Shown here piece by piece: positions 10,309-18,829 of a stretch of DNA of 64,000 bases (within the stretch, counting starts at the first letter, position 1; each line of letters begins with the position of its first letter). The notes under the pieces are model-generated. The model searched no databases and was not told the DNA's origin. It worked only from the letters and a program-made list of their open reading frames with translations. The position numbers and the translations under genes are program-made. The DNA lies in the NCBI GenBank assembly GCA_002319965.1, contig DCJQ01000024.1, positions 62,001-126,000 of the forward strand, written 5' to 3'. This DNA comes from Megasphaera sp. UBA1696. GTDB taxonomy: Bacteria; Bacillota; Negativicutes; Veillonellales; Megasphaeraceae.

Positions 10309-11067
10309 ATGTGGAGAAAACACAGTAAGGTGTGTATATTGACTGCCCTTTTCGTATGTACTGCTTTGCCGGCACTGGCTGCATCGACCTTAACCGTCGG
10401 CAGTCGGGGCGATCAAGTCCGCGCTGTTCAGAAGGGACTGCGCAGCCAGGGCTACAAGGTCAATGTCAGTGGTGTATATACGAAAGAAACGGCCAAGGCC
10501 GTGTCGAAATATCAGAAAGATAAGAAAATCCAGGTCAGCGGCGACGTTGGCGGCTGGACCTATTATCTCCTGACAGGCAGTCGGTCCATGTTACCTGCCA
10601 ATCCACCCAAGAATAATCCCCCAGTCGCTAAAAAAGCACAAGCTATCAAGGTCAACGACAAGGCCGTATCGAAATATAAACACTTTGGCGGCGGTGATGC
10701 CTTTGGCAATAAACTGGTCAACTCAGCGTACCAGTACCTGGGCGTTCCCTACGTATTTGGCGGAAACACGCCCGATGGTTTTGACTGCTCGGGATTTACC
10801 AAGTATGTCTTTTCCCATAACGGCATTGAACTTCCGCGTATGGCCGACCAGCAGTACGAAGTCGGTCAGCGCGTTCGCCGTACGGACCTCATGCCGGGCG
10901 ATTTAGTTTTCTTTACGACGTATGAACCGGGTGTATCCCACACGGGAATCTATGTCGGCGACAACAACTTCATCAGCGCTACCAGCAGCGGTGGTATCCG
11001 CGTAGACAGTTTAGACAGCGGCTACTGGTCGTCGCGCTACGTCGGCGCTACCAGAGTCCGAAAATAA
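10309..11067 (+). CDS. Secreted NlpC/P60 peptidoglycan hydrolase with PG-binding domain
   Basis: Exported cell-wall endopeptidase. A signal peptide covers residues 1-24 (PALA|AS), a PG_binding_1 domain spans about 27-90, a Pro/Lys linker follows, and an NlpC/P60 domain covers about 130-252. The catalytic Cys160 is in FDCSGF and the His211 in SHTGIYVGD. The third polar residue, usually His twelve positions after the catalytic His (FIHAS), is Ser223 here (FISATS). ATG 10309 was chosen for the GAGAGGAG site 7 bases upstream; a longer reading frame overlaps the glycosyltransferase. Followed by a 9-bp hairpin (11073-11104) without a clear T-tract. Confidence 0.92.
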   Translation: MWRKHSKVCILTALFVCTALPALAASTLTVGSRGDQVRAVQKGLRSQGYKVNVSGVYTKETAKAVSKYQKDKKIQVSGDVGGWTYYLLTGSRSMLPANPPKNNPPVAKKAQAIKVNDKAVSKYKHFGGGDAFGNKLVNSAYQYLGVPYVFGGNTPDGFDCSGFTKYVFSHNGIELPRMADQQYEVGQRVRRTDLMPGDLVFFTTYEPGVSHTGIYVGDNNFISATSSGGIRVDSLDSGYWSSRYVGATRVRK

Positions 11068-11143
11068 GATGTAATGGCTAGGGAACAAGTCGTCTCTAGC
11101 CATTCCTTATACGGCAGTCCTTGAGATTTTTATCGTCAAAAGG

Positions 11144-11173
11144 TTGCCGAACCGGGGGAAATGAGCGTATAAT
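11144..11173 (+). promoter_or_regulatory. Sigma-A promoter of the alaS operon
   Basis: TTGCCG at 11144-11149 and TATAAT at 11168-11173, 18-bp spacer, about 40 bp before alaS. I see no T-box leader in the short 5' region. Confidence 0.7.
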
Positions 11174-11215
11174 TTTCCCATATAGAAAGATATGTAGAGG
11201 GAGTGTTTATTAACT

Positions 11216-13822
11216 ATGAAGTACATGACGGGTAATGAAATCCGCAAGGCCTATTTACAATTTTTTAAGAGCAAGGAACATCTGATCCTGCACAGTTTTC
11301 CCCTCATTCCGGAAAATGACCCCAGCCTGCTCCTCATCGGCGCCGGCATGGCACCGCTCAAACCGTACTTTACGGGCAAGCTCGTCCCGCCGTCGTACCG
11401 TGTCACGACGAGCCAGAAGTGCATTCGCACCGGGGATATCGACAACGTAGGCCGTACGGCCCGTCACCATACGTTCTTTGAAATGCTCGGCAACTTTTCT
11501 TTCGGCAATTATTTTAAGAAAGAAGCCATTTCCTGGGCTTGGGAATTCTTAACGGAAGTACTCGAACTGGACAAGAGCAAATTGTACGTTACCATTTATC
11601 CTGACGATAAAGAAGCTTATGATTACTGGCATAATATGATTGGTCTTGCCGACGAACGGATCTTCAAATTCGACGACAACTTCTGGGAAATCGGCGAAGG
11701 CCCCTGCGGTCCGGACAGCGAAATCTTCTACGACCTCGGCCCTGAACGCGGCTGCGGCCAGCCTACGTGCAACGTCGGCTGCGACTGCGACCGTTACCTT
11801 GAAATCTGGAACCTCGTCTTCACCCAGTTCAATCGGACGAAAGACGGGAAATACGAACCCCTCGAAAAGAAAAACATCGATACCGGCTGCGGCCTCGAAC
11901 GACTGGCTTCGGTCATTCAGCAGAAGGAATCGAACTTTGAAACAGACCTGATTTTCCCGATTATCGAAAAGGTCATTGCCATCAGCCACGGCGATTACAA
12001 CGATCCCCAGCAGAAGGTCGCCATGAAGGTCATTGCCGACCATATCCGAGCTATTACGGTCATGATTTCTGACGGTATCCTGCCGTCCAATGAAGGCAGA
12101 GGCTACGTCCTTCGCCGCATCCTGCGCCGTGCCGTCCGTTTCGGCCGCCTCCTCGGCATCCGCGACATGTTCCTCGGCAGCCTCGTCGATACGGTCATGG
12201 ACATCCTCGGTGATGAATATCCGGAACTTCGGGAACGTCAGGAACTGATCAAACAGATTATCGACACGGAAGAAAAACAATTCAGCGCCACCCTGGCTCA
12301 AGGCATGGAACTCTTGAACGACATGATGAGTCAGAGCCATAATAAAGTCCTCTCGGGCGACGACGTATTCAAACTCTATGATACGTACGGCTTCCCCATG
12401 GAACTGACTGAAGAAATTGCCGGTGAAAATGGCATGACCATCGACACCGACGGTTTTGAAGCGGCCATGAAAGAACAGCAGGAACGAGCCCGTGCTGCCC
12501 GTGCCGACGTATCGGCTAAAGTAGCAACGCCCGATACGACGAAACTCGATCAGTCGAAACTGGTCAACGACCCGTCGGCTACGAAGGCCTCCATCGTCAT
12601 GATCGGCAAAGGCGGCGTCGAAGTCGATACAGCGGCAGCCGGGGAAGAAGTGACGATTATCGTCGACAACAACCCCTTCCACGCCGAAGGCGGCGGTCAG
12701 CTCGGCGATACGGGCATCCTCGCCGGTGAACAGGGGAAGGCTCAGGTCACCGATGCCAAAGCCCTGCCGAACGGTTTGGTATACCTCATCGCCACTATCG
12801 AAGACGGCTCCCTTCAGAAAGGCGATGCCGTCGACGTCACCGTCCATCAGACACGTCATCTGAACTTGGCCCGCAACCATACGGCAACCCATCTCCTGCA
12901 GGCAGCCCTGCGCAAGGTTTTGGGCAACCACGTCAATCAGGCCGGCTCCTTAGTTACGCCGGATCACCTGCGCTTTGACTTTACCCATTTCTCGCCCGTT
13001 ACCCAGGCCGAACTCGATGCCATCGAAAACTTGGTTAACGAAGAAATCCTCAAAAACATACCCGTCACCATCGAAGAAATGCCTATTGATGACGCCAAGG
13101 AAAAGGGCGCCATGGCCTTATTCGGTGAAAAATACGGCGACGTCGTCCGCGTCGTCTCCGTCGATGACTTCAGCTGTGAACTCTGCGGCGGTTCTCATGT
13201 CGACAACACGTCGGTCATCGGCTCCTTCCGCATTACCGGTGAATCCGGTACCGGGTCCGGCGTTCGCCGCATCGAAGCCGTCACCGGGGCCGCTGCCTTG
13301 GCACTGGCTAAAGATGAATCTCGGGAACTGCAGCAGCTGGCCGATATGCTGAAAGCCAAAGTCGGCGATACGACGGCGAAATTGGAAGCCCTCCTCGCTC
13401 AGGCCAAGGGCCTCGAAAAAGAATTGGCCCAGCTCAAGAAAGAAGCAGCCATGTCCGACATGGACAGCATCTTAGCCGGTAAGGAAGACATCGGCGGCGT
13501 CTCGGTCATCACGGCCGAAGCCCAGGCTGATTCCATGGACAACCTCCGCGATTTGGCCGACTCCGTCCTCGATAAGGCCGGCAGCGGTGTCGTCCTCTTG
13601 GGGATGGTTCACGACGATAAAGTTAACTTCGTCTGCAAAGTCGCCAAGGCCGACGTAAAGCGGGGCCTCCATGCCGGTAAGATCATCAAGGCAGCAGCCC
13701 AGGCAGCCGGCGGCAACGGCGGCGGCCGTCCCGATATGGCCCAGGCCGGCGGCAAAGAACCGGAAAAATTAGCTGATGCCTTGAAAGCCGGTGCCGACGC
13801 TGTCCGCGAGTTATTAGGATAA
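11216..13822 (+). CDS. alaS: Alanyl-tRNA synthetase
   Basis: Class II synthetase that charges tRNA-Ala and edits mischarged Ser/Gly. 868 aa, the usual length. The N-terminal catalytic core contains SQKCIRTGDIDNVG and HHTFFEMLGNFSFG. The editing domain has the zinc ligands HTATH and CELCGGSH. The C-terminal coiled coil and DHHA1 domain contain the Gly-rich GGNGGGRPDMAQAGG. It is the first gene of the conserved alaS-ireB-ruvX-DUF1292 operon and has its own promoter. The plus-strand neighbours all follow within about 50 bases. Confidence 0.98.
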   Translation: MKYMTGNEIRKAYLQFFKSKEHLILHSFPLIPENDPSLLLIGAGMAPLKPYFTGKLVPPSYRVTTSQKCIRTGDIDNVGRTARHHTFFEMLGNFSFGNYFKKEAISWAWEFLTEVLELDKSKLYVTIYPDDKEAYDYWHNMIGLADERIFKFDDNFWEIGEGPCGPDSEIFYDLGPERGCGQPTCNVGCDCDRYLEIWNLVFTQFNRTKDGKYEPLEKKNIDTGCGLERLASVIQQKESNFETDLIFPIIEKVIAISHGDYNDPQQKVAMKVIADHIRAITVMISDGILPSNEGRGYVLRRILRRAVRFGRLLGIRDMFLGSLVDTVMDILGDEYPELRERQELIKQIIDTEEKQFSATLAQGMELLNDMMSQSHNKVLSGDDVFKLYDTYGFPMELTEEIAGENGMTIDTDGFEAAMKEQQERARAARADVSAKVATPDTTKLDQSKLVNDPSATKASIVMIGKGGVEVDTAAAGEEVTIIVDNNPFHAEGGGQLGDTGILAGEQGKAQVTDAKALPNGLVYLIATIEDGSLQKGDAVDVTVHQTRHLNLARNHTATHLLQAALRKVLGNHVNQAGSLVTPDHLRFDFTHFSPVTQAELDAIENLVNEEILKNIPVTIEEMPIDDAKEKGAMALFGEKYGDVVRVVSVDDFSCELCGGSHVDNTSVIGSFRITGESGTGSGVRRIEAVTGAAALALAKDESRELQQLADMLKAKVGDTTAKLEALLAQAKGLEKELAQLKKEAAMSDMDSILAGKEDIGGVSVITAEAQADSMDNLRDLADSVLDKAGSGVVLLGMVHDDKVNFVCKVAKADVKRGLHAGKIIKAAAQAAGGNGGGRPDMAQAGGKEPEKLADALKAGADAVRELLG

Positions 13823-13867
13823 ATTTTTGGCAGTCATGCCAATTGAATAAAAAGGATGTGATTGAAT

Positions 13868-14128
13868 ATGGCAGTTAATGACGAAACGATGATTATGCAA
13901 AACCGCAGCGAAGAACAGACCGTTGCCTCCATGATTCTTGAAGATGTCTATCACGCATTGGAAGAAAAAGGGTATAATCCGATCAATCAGATCGTCGGCT
14001 ATCTGCTGTCCGGTGATCCGACCTATATTACGAGCCACAACAATGCCCGCAGCAATATCCGCCGCATTGAACGGGACGAACTCATCGAAGAATTAGTCCG
14101 TTCCTACGTAAAACAGCGGAACTTATAG
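13868..14128 (+). CDS. IreB/YrzL family regulatory protein (UPF0297)
   Basis: Small dimeric protein of the IreB family. In enterococci the family member is a phosphorylation target of the IreK/IreP Ser/Thr kinase-phosphatase pair and limits cephalosporin resistance; elsewhere the role is unclear. 86 aa with the family core [17 protein letters not shown] and a basic [10 protein letters not shown] tail. ATG 13868 gives an N-terminus matching the family; a TTG at 13862 is slightly better spaced from AAAGGA. Embedded between alaS and ruvX, the standard Firmicute order. Confidence 0.92.
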   Translation: MAVNDETMIMQNRSEEQTVASMILEDVYHALEEKGYNPINQIVGYLLSGDPTYITSHNNARSNIRRIERDELIEELVRSYVKQRNL

Positions 14129-14135
14129 GAGGAAC

Positions 14136-14552
14136 ATGCGAATTTTAGGACTCGACGTCGGTTCCAAGACGATAGGCGTTGCCTGCAGTGACGCCCTGCT
14201 GATTACGGCCCAAGGCGTAGAAACGATTCGCCGTAAGTCCGATGAAGCAGATTTCGCCCGTTTGCACGAACTGATCAAAGAAAAAGAAGTACACTGCATC
14301 GTCGTAGGCAAACCACGCCATATGAATGGTGATTACAGTGATAACATGAAACATATCGAAGAATTCGTTCAACGATTCCAGAAAACCGTCCCGAACGTAG
14401 ACATTGTCTATTGGGATGAACGCCTGACGACCATCATGGCCCAGAATGTATTAAAGGAAGGAAATGTGCGGCGCGAAAAGCGCAAGCAATTTGTCGATAA
14501 AATGGCGGCAATCCTTATTTTACAAAATTATTTAGACGCTCATGCTCACTAA
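14136..14552 (+). CDS. ruvX: Holliday junction resolvase-like nuclease RuvX/YqgF
   Basis: RNase H-fold nuclease implicated in 16S rRNA 5' maturation and Holliday-junction resolution. 138 aa. The first catalytic Asp is in RILGLDVGSKTIGVA, and the DERLTT motif with a later Asp near the C-terminus completes the acidic site. It begins 7 bases after the IreB-family gene with GGAGG directly before the ATG, in the same operon. Confidence 0.95.
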   Translation: MRILGLDVGSKTIGVACSDALLITAQGVETIRRKSDEADFARLHELIKEKEVHCIVVGKPRHMNGDYSDNMKHIEEFVQRFQKTVPNVDIVYWDERLTTIMAQNVLKEGNVRREKRKQFVDKMAAILILQNYLDAHAH

Positions 14553-14563
14553 GGAGGACTATC

Positions 14564-14848
14564 ATGTCGGAAGAAATGAACAACGAATTAAACGAATTAG
14601 AAGAAGTTATCATCGTTACCGCAACCGATGACGACGGCAATGAAGTAGACTATCAGGAAGTACAGCGCCTCGAACTCGACGGCAAAGTATTCGCCCTTCT
14701 CGTCGAAGTCACAGACGGTGAAGAAGACGACGGCGATGCTATCGTAGCCCGCGTCGATCAGGAAGACGGCGAAGACGTCTATGTAGCGCCGACGGATGAA
14801 GAATTCGACGCCGCCAATGCAGCCTTTGATGAACTTTTTTCAGAATAA
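14564..14848 (+). CDS. DUF1292 family protein (YrzB-like)
   Basis: 94-aa, very acidic protein of the DUF1292 family found at the end of alaS-ruvX operons in Firmicutes; function unknown. The family pattern is visible: ITVTDDDG-like start (IIVTATDDDGNEVDYQ), then FALLVEV and EDGEDVYVAPTDEEFD. It begins 11 bases after ruvX with its own GGAGG. The stop is followed by a hairpin terminator. No catalytic residues can be named. Confidence 0.9.
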   Translation: MSEEMNNELNELEEVIIVTATDDDGNEVDYQEVQRLELDGKVFALLVEVTDGEEDDGDAIVARVDQEDGEDVYVAPTDEEFDAANAAFDELFSE

Positions 14849-14861
14849 TGATTCAGCAGGT

Positions 14862-14892
14862 ACTGTCCCGGCGTAAGGCTTGGGACAGTTTC
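14862..14892 (+). terminator. Hairpin after the alaS operon
   Basis: Perfect 8-bp stem ACTGTCCC/GGGACAGT with a 12-base loop, followed by TTCCTC. The weak T-tract makes it a modest terminator. Confidence 0.6.
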
Positions 14893-14921
14893 CTCATTTC
14901 TTATGGCAGTAAGGATGACAC

Positions 14922-14967
14922 AGGGACTCGCGCCCCGGCAAGATGCCCGGATGCGGAGTCCCTTTTT
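14922..14967 (+). terminator. Second hairpin with T-tract, directly before the LysR gene
   Basis: AGGGACTC/GAGTCCCT stem with a smaller CCGG/CCGG stem inside the loop, then CTTTTT. It ends only about 15 bases before the LysR start, so it could be either the real end of the alaS operon or an attenuator in the LysR leader. Confidence 0.65.
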
Positions 14968-14981
14968 AGTGGGGGAGTAAC

Positions 14982-15875
14982 ATGGAATTGCCATCGATAC
15001 AGCAATTGCGGAACTTTGTCATTTACAGTAAGTACGGAAACTTTACGGCTGCGGCCAAGGCAGCCAATATCACCCAATCGGCCTTCAGCGCCCAGATGAA
15101 GAAACTCGAAGAACTCCTTGGCGTGCGCCTTATCGAGCGGTCTAACCGCGGCAGCCACCTTACGCCGGAAGGGAAGGCCTTCTATACCAAGATAAGCCAT
15201 ATCCTCGGCGAACTGGAAGCCGTCGTCAGTGAGCTTCCCGGAAGGGCTGCGACGGCTCAGCCGCTGGCCGTCGGCATCATGCTGTCCTTAGGCGACGTCC
15301 ACATGAATCGCCACCTGGCCTATTTTCAGGACCATCACAGCGGCGCGTCCTTTCGGGTCTATAATTTGGAAGTGCGGGAAATGCTCCAATGGCTGAAGGA
15401 TGACCGCTTGGACATCGTATCCTTGTTTTACCTGCCGAGCCTTGATCTCGACGACTATGAAAAAGTCTTCTTTGGGACCGATGACATCGTCTATTATAAG
15501 CCTGATCTCGACGTCGCCGGCCCGTCCATTTCGGCCTGTGCCGTAGCGGCCGAGCCCTTGGCTCAATACTCGCCGCAGTACGAGATGAATGCCTATATAG
15601 GCCGCTATTTCACGACCAGCGGCTGTCCGCCGCAGAAGACCAAGGCCTGGTTCTCGACGCCTTATGCCATGCTTAATTACTGTCAGCAGAACCATATCGG
15701 GGCCTTGCTGCCCGAACGGTTCTTACAGGCCATGGGCGTCGGCAAAGACTACTGTCGTCTCGAACCGCCCATTCATTTGCCCTGTTATCTGGTCTACAAA
15801 AAGAACAATCCCAAGTACGCTGCGATCCAAGTATTTGTCGAGTATATCCGCCGCGTCTACCATATCGAACCGTAA
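14982..15875 (+). CDS. LysR-family transcriptional regulator
   Basis: 297-aa LysR-type DNA-binding regulator. The winged helix-turn-helix is at about residues 7-65 (QLRNFVIYSKYGNFTAAAKAANITQSAFS), followed by the periplasmic-binding-like effector domain with several Cys residues. The ATG is preceded by GGGGGAG. The next gene, an MFS transporter, is on the same strand, 120 bases away and behind a strong terminator. The obvious guess is that this regulator controls that transporter; the effector is not deducible. Confidence 0.9.
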   Translation: MELPSIQQLRNFVIYSKYGNFTAAAKAANITQSAFSAQMKKLEELLGVRLIERSNRGSHLTPEGKAFYTKISHILGELEAVVSELPGRAATAQPLAVGIMLSLGDVHMNRHLAYFQDHHSGASFRVYNLEVREMLQWLKDDRLDIVSLFYLPSLDLDDYEKVFFGTDDIVYYKPDLDVAGPSISACAVAAEPLAQYSPQYEMNAYIGRYFTTSGCPPQKTKAWFSTPYAMLNYCQQNHIGALLPERFLQAMGVGKDYCRLEPPIHLPCYLVYKKNNPKYAAIQVFVEYIRRVYHIEP

Positions 15876-15880
15876 GTCAG

Positions 15881-15927
15881 AAAGATATTTGTCATCAAAA
15901 AAAACGATGACAAATATCTTTTTTTTC
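15881..15927 (+). terminator. Strong intrinsic terminator after the LysR gene
   Basis: Perfect 16-bp stem (15881-15896 with 15906-15921), 9-base loop, and a T-tract that continues to 15926. Confidence 0.95.
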
Positions 15928-15995
15928 TGTTATACAAGGAGCGGCGGAAGGTGTAGAATCTAGCTTGCAAATACGAAAGGAGCAGTGAATGCTGT

Positions 15996-17201
15996 ATGTC
16001 AAATCAATCACTTTGGAACAAGGATTTCCTGCTTGACACGGGAATCAACTTCGTCGTCTACCTCATCTATTATTTGTTAATGGTCATCATCGCTGTCGTC
16101 GCCAAAGACCAGCTCCATGCCTCCCTGGGGGAAGCGGGACTGGCATCGGGCATCTTCATCGTCGGTACCCTCTTGGCACGCCTTCAGTTCGGTAAGGCCA
16201 TTGAACTCTACGGCCGCCGCATGTCCCTTTATGGCGGCATCATCTTTTATTTCGTAACGACCTTATTGTATTTCTACATCCCCAATTTGGCTATCCTCTA
16301 CGGCATCCGCTTCCTCAACGGCATGGCCTACGGCATCGTATCGACGGCGACCAACACCATCGTCGCCTCCTGTATTCCTCCTGAAAAAAGAGGCCAGGGC
16401 ATCAACTACTACGGCCTCAGTACCAGTCTGGCCGCCGCTGTCGGCCCCTTCCTGGGCATGCTCCTCATCGTCCTTACCAACTTTACCTTCATCATTACCC
16501 TCTGCGCCGTCTTGGTCGGTCTGTGCATGATCGGCTGCATCATCCTTCACATCGACGAAATTGAACTGACAGACGAACAGATCGCCAAGATGAAAGCCAT
16601 GAGCCTCGACAACTACGTCGAATACCGGGTACTCATCATCTCCATCATCGGTTTCTTCATGGGCTTTGCCTATTCCAGCGTCCTGACCTTCCTGGCCGCT
16701 TATGCCCGGGAAATCAACTTAGTCGAAGCCGGAACCTTCTTCTTCGTCGTCTACGCCGTCGTCATTACCATCACACGGCCTATGACGGGCATCGTCTTCG
16801 ACCGCAAGGGCGAAAACTACGTCCTCTATCCGTGCTACATCTGTCTGGCCATCGGCCTCTTCCTGCTCAGCATTACCGGTGCGTCGTGGCAGCTCCTCCT
16901 GTCCGGTGTCTTCGTCGGCCTCGGCTATGGGACCTTCATGTCGAACGGCCAGGCCGTCTGCATCAAACTGACGCCGCCGTACCGCATCAGCGTGGCCTTG
17001 TCGACGTACTTCGTTGCCCTTGACCTCGGCCTCGGCGTCGGGCCTTACGTTCTCGGAAGCTTCCAAGGCCTTCTGACCTTCCCTCAGCTCTACATCGTAG
17101 CCGGTGTCGTAGCTGCTGCCTGCTTCGTTCTGTATTATCTCTTCTATGGACGGAAAATCAACCTCATCAATCGTGCCGTCCGTATCTATATTCACGCCTA
17201 G
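15996..17201 (+). CDS. Major facilitator superfamily transporter
   Basis: 401-aa inner-membrane secondary transporter with about 12 predicted transmembrane helices. The MFS signature loop between helices 2 and 3 is visible as GKAIELYGRRMSLYGG, and a second one as GIVFDRKGENYVLYP after helix 8. Substrate unknown; an efflux role is plausible from the fold and the LysR neighbour. AAAGGAG (977-982 of the 15 kb block) is 13 bases from ATG 15996, rather far. An out-of-frame ATG at 15989 is better spaced and would open a 15-codon ORF overlapping this start. Confidence 0.9.
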   Translation: MSNQSLWNKDFLLDTGINFVVYLIYYLLMVIIAVVAKDQLHASLGEAGLASGIFIVGTLLARLQFGKAIELYGRRMSLYGGIIFYFVTTLLYFYIPNLAILYGIRFLNGMAYGIVSTATNTIVASCIPPEKRGQGINYYGLSTSLAAAVGPFLGMLLIVLTNFTFIITLCAVLVGLCMIGCIILHIDEIELTDEQIAKMKAMSLDNYVEYRVLIISIIGFFMGFAYSSVLTFLAAYAREINLVEAGTFFFVVYAVVITITRPMTGIVFDRKGENYVLYPCYICLAIGLFLLSITGASWQLLLSGVFVGLGYGTFMSNGQAVCIKLTPPYRISVALSTYFVALDLGLGVGPYVLGSFQGLLTFPQLYIVAGVVAAACFVLYYLFYGRKINLINRAVRIYIHA

Positions 17202-17232
17202 GCGTATCATATATTTCATTTTCCCCGGACTC

Positions 17233-17270
17233 AGGGACTGTGCCGTACTCTTCGGCGCGGTCCCTTTTTT
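17233..17270 (+). terminator. Intrinsic terminator after the MFS gene
   Basis: Stem AGGGACTGTGCCG/CGGCGCGGTCCCT (two G-U pairs), 7-base loop, then six T. Confidence 0.9.
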
Positions 17271-17333
17271 GGATCTTGGGAGCGTGTTTGAAGTTTCGCT
17301 TTCAGTCGGTTATAATGGACGAAAGGAGAACTT

Positions 17334-17876
17334 ATGACTACGAAAACAAAGATACTTTCCCTGGTGGCGGCTGTCTGCGTCGTCCTCAGCCTCTTTTTCT
17401 GGCCCGAGAAAGAACCGGACGCCTACAGCTCGGCGACGATCGAAGCGGCCGAAGAGGTGAGCCGGGCCGAAACGGAAATGCTGGCTCCTGATGAACGCCT
17501 TTACGGCTCGAATGGAGAAGTGCGCCTGCAAAGCTTATATAATGAAAAACCGGTCTGTCTCTTCTTCTGGGCCGTCTGGAGTGACGACAGCTTGAAGAAT
17601 CTGGCCGTCATGGAAGACATGTATCAAAAGTACGGACAGGATATTTCCTTCGTTGCCGTCCCCGTCGGACCCGATGCCGAAGAGAGTGCGGAATACTGTC
17701 GGAAAGAAGGCTATGAAATTCCCGTCTATAAAGGGGACGGCCAGCTTTTCCGAGACTATGGCATCAGCAACGTACCGCAGGTCATCTTCATTGCCCGCGG
17801 CGGTCAAATGAGTCGGCCTTATGGCGGTCTCGTGACCCGCCGTCAGATTGAATATGCCTTGGCGCAGATTCAATAA
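17334..17876 (+). CDS. Membrane-anchored thioredoxin-fold protein lacking the CXXC site
   Basis: 180 aa. One N-terminal hydrophobic segment (about residues 8-23) points to a membrane anchor with the rest in the periplasm. A charged linker and a TlpA/AhpC-like thioredoxin domain follow. Where TlpA-type proteins have WCxxC, this one reads FFWAVWSDDS; the cis-Pro loop (ISNVPQVIFI) is kept. Cysteines elsewhere (PVCLFF, AEYCRK) do not form a CXXC pair. It therefore looks redox-inactive in the usual sense and may be a binding or chaperone-like protein. It stands alone between the MFS gene and tRNA-Val. Confidence 0.8.
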   Translation: MTTKTKILSLVAAVCVVLSLFFWPEKEPDAYSSATIEAAEEVSRAETEMLAPDERLYGSNGEVRLQSLYNEKPVCLFFWAVWSDDSLKNLAVMEDMYQKYGQDISFVAVPVGPDAEESAEYCRKEGYEIPVYKGDGQLFRDYGISNVPQVIFIARGGQMSRPYGGLVTRRQIEYALAQIQ

Positions 17877-17884
17877 AAAAAGAC

Positions 17885-17913
17885 TTGCCAAGATGGGAAA
17901 AACAAGGTATACT
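17885..17913 (+). promoter_or_regulatory. Promoter of tRNA-Val
   Basis: TTGCCA at 17885-17890 and TATACT at 17908-17913, 17-bp spacer, 29 bp before the tRNA. Confidence 0.75.
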
Positions 17914-17942
17914 ATATGAGTCGCACGAAATGTGCACTGTAT

Positions 17943-18019
17943 GGGCGGTTAGCTCAGTTGGTTAGAGTATCTCGTTGACATCGAGGGGGTCGATGGTTCG
18001 AATCCATTACCGCCCACCA
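17943..18019 (+). tRNA. tRNA-Val (anticodon GAC)
   Basis: Complete cloverleaf. The 7-bp acceptor stem GGGCGGT/ACCGCCC carries an encoded CCA at 18017-18019. The D arm has AGTTGGTTA, the anticodon loop TTGACAT gives GAC at 17977-17979 (reads GUC/GUU Val), and the T loop is TTCGAAT. It has its own promoter and terminator. Confidence 0.95.
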
Positions 18020-18025
18020 TACATG

Positions 18026-18080
18026 AAAACCGGTTGTATTATTGCTCTTTGAGTAATGATACAACCGGTTTTTTCTTTTT
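18026..18080 (+). terminator. Intrinsic terminator after tRNA-Val
   Basis: Stem AAAACCGGTTGTAT/ATACAACCGGTTTT around an AT-rich loop, followed by TTTTCTTTTT. Confidence 0.92.
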
Positions 18081-18211
18081 GCTCTTTTAACGGAGGGAAA
18101 ATTATTCAAAACTTTTGCGAAAAATGGACTGATTATGGACAAATTATGTCCCGATTATTGCCCTGAATACTTGAAGCAGACACTTGGTGTAAAAATATAA
18201 TACGATGACAG

Positions 18212-18246
18212 AACCATCCGATATATCCTATATCGGATGGTTTTTT
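18212..18246 (+). terminator. Terminator-like hairpin in the intergenic region
   Basis: Arms AACCATCCGATATA and TATATCGGATGGTT with a 3-base loop, followed by TTTTTTG. It has no obvious gene to terminate; a short transcript or a backup stop for the tRNA unit would explain it. Confidence 0.75.
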
Positions 18247-18714
18247 GTATAGAAAGCGCTTTGTTATCGCCTTTTGTCGGGGGTTTTGTAATGGAAATAG
18301 GGACTTTGTTCTTATAGATAAATTGGTAATATGTTGACACACAATATACTTTATTGTCGATAAAATATATATTTTATTTTGTCTATATTTATGTGGTAGA
18401 ACGGATTTTTTATGGATAATCTTTACAAGTTATTTGTTGTATGATATATTATATCAAAGATTAAAACAATCCACATTAGAAATGAAACAATAATTGGGAT
18501 TACGGACGTTTTTTTTTATATGTTTAAAGTTGACACCTTCAATTGAAAATAAAATAAAACATTTTGTGGAGTGGTTTTATCTATTATAAAGAGTGACATA
18601 GTATTTATAAATGTACTTTTATTACATTCCCAATTTTGTTTTGAAGTGTAACTTATCGTTAAAGTGTATACGTTTCATGGAAGAACATCACAGCAGAAAG
18701 GGGTGTTGGCAGCC

Positions 18715-18829
18715 TGATTTGTGCTTGGCGTTTTAACGGGGGACGATTTACCGAGACGGTATTTTTTTTGTTGAAACCGTAAGTCACAAATCATTGACAT
18801 ATCCTGACAGGCCGATGCTTATTGTCAGG
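18715..18829 (+). promoter_or_regulatory. Nested inverted repeats in the adhesin leader
   Basis: 9-bp pair TGATTTGTG/CACAAATCA (18715-18723, 18785-18793) enclosing a 5-bp ACGGT/ACCGT pair and a T-tract, directly followed by CCTGACA (18803-18809)/TGTCAGG (18823-18829). It lies 70-190 bases before the adhesin start and could be a structured 5' leader or operator set. I could not match it to a known riboswitch. Confidence 0.4.

Noticed and set aside
11068..11215. T-box riboswitch before alaS
   Set aside because: The leader is too short and lacks the T-box sequence and specifier stem; only a plain promoter is visible.
17954..18142. Minus-strand ORF containing MDSNHRPPRCQRDTLTN
   Set aside because: This is the antisense translation of the tRNA-Val gene, a well-known spurious protein pattern.
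18133..18198. Short ORF MDKLCPDYCPEYLKQTLGVKI after the tRNA terminator, possibly an integrase or element remnant
   Set aside because: No ribosome-binding site, no upstream continuation with family motifs, and no second att-like copy of the tRNA end in the window.
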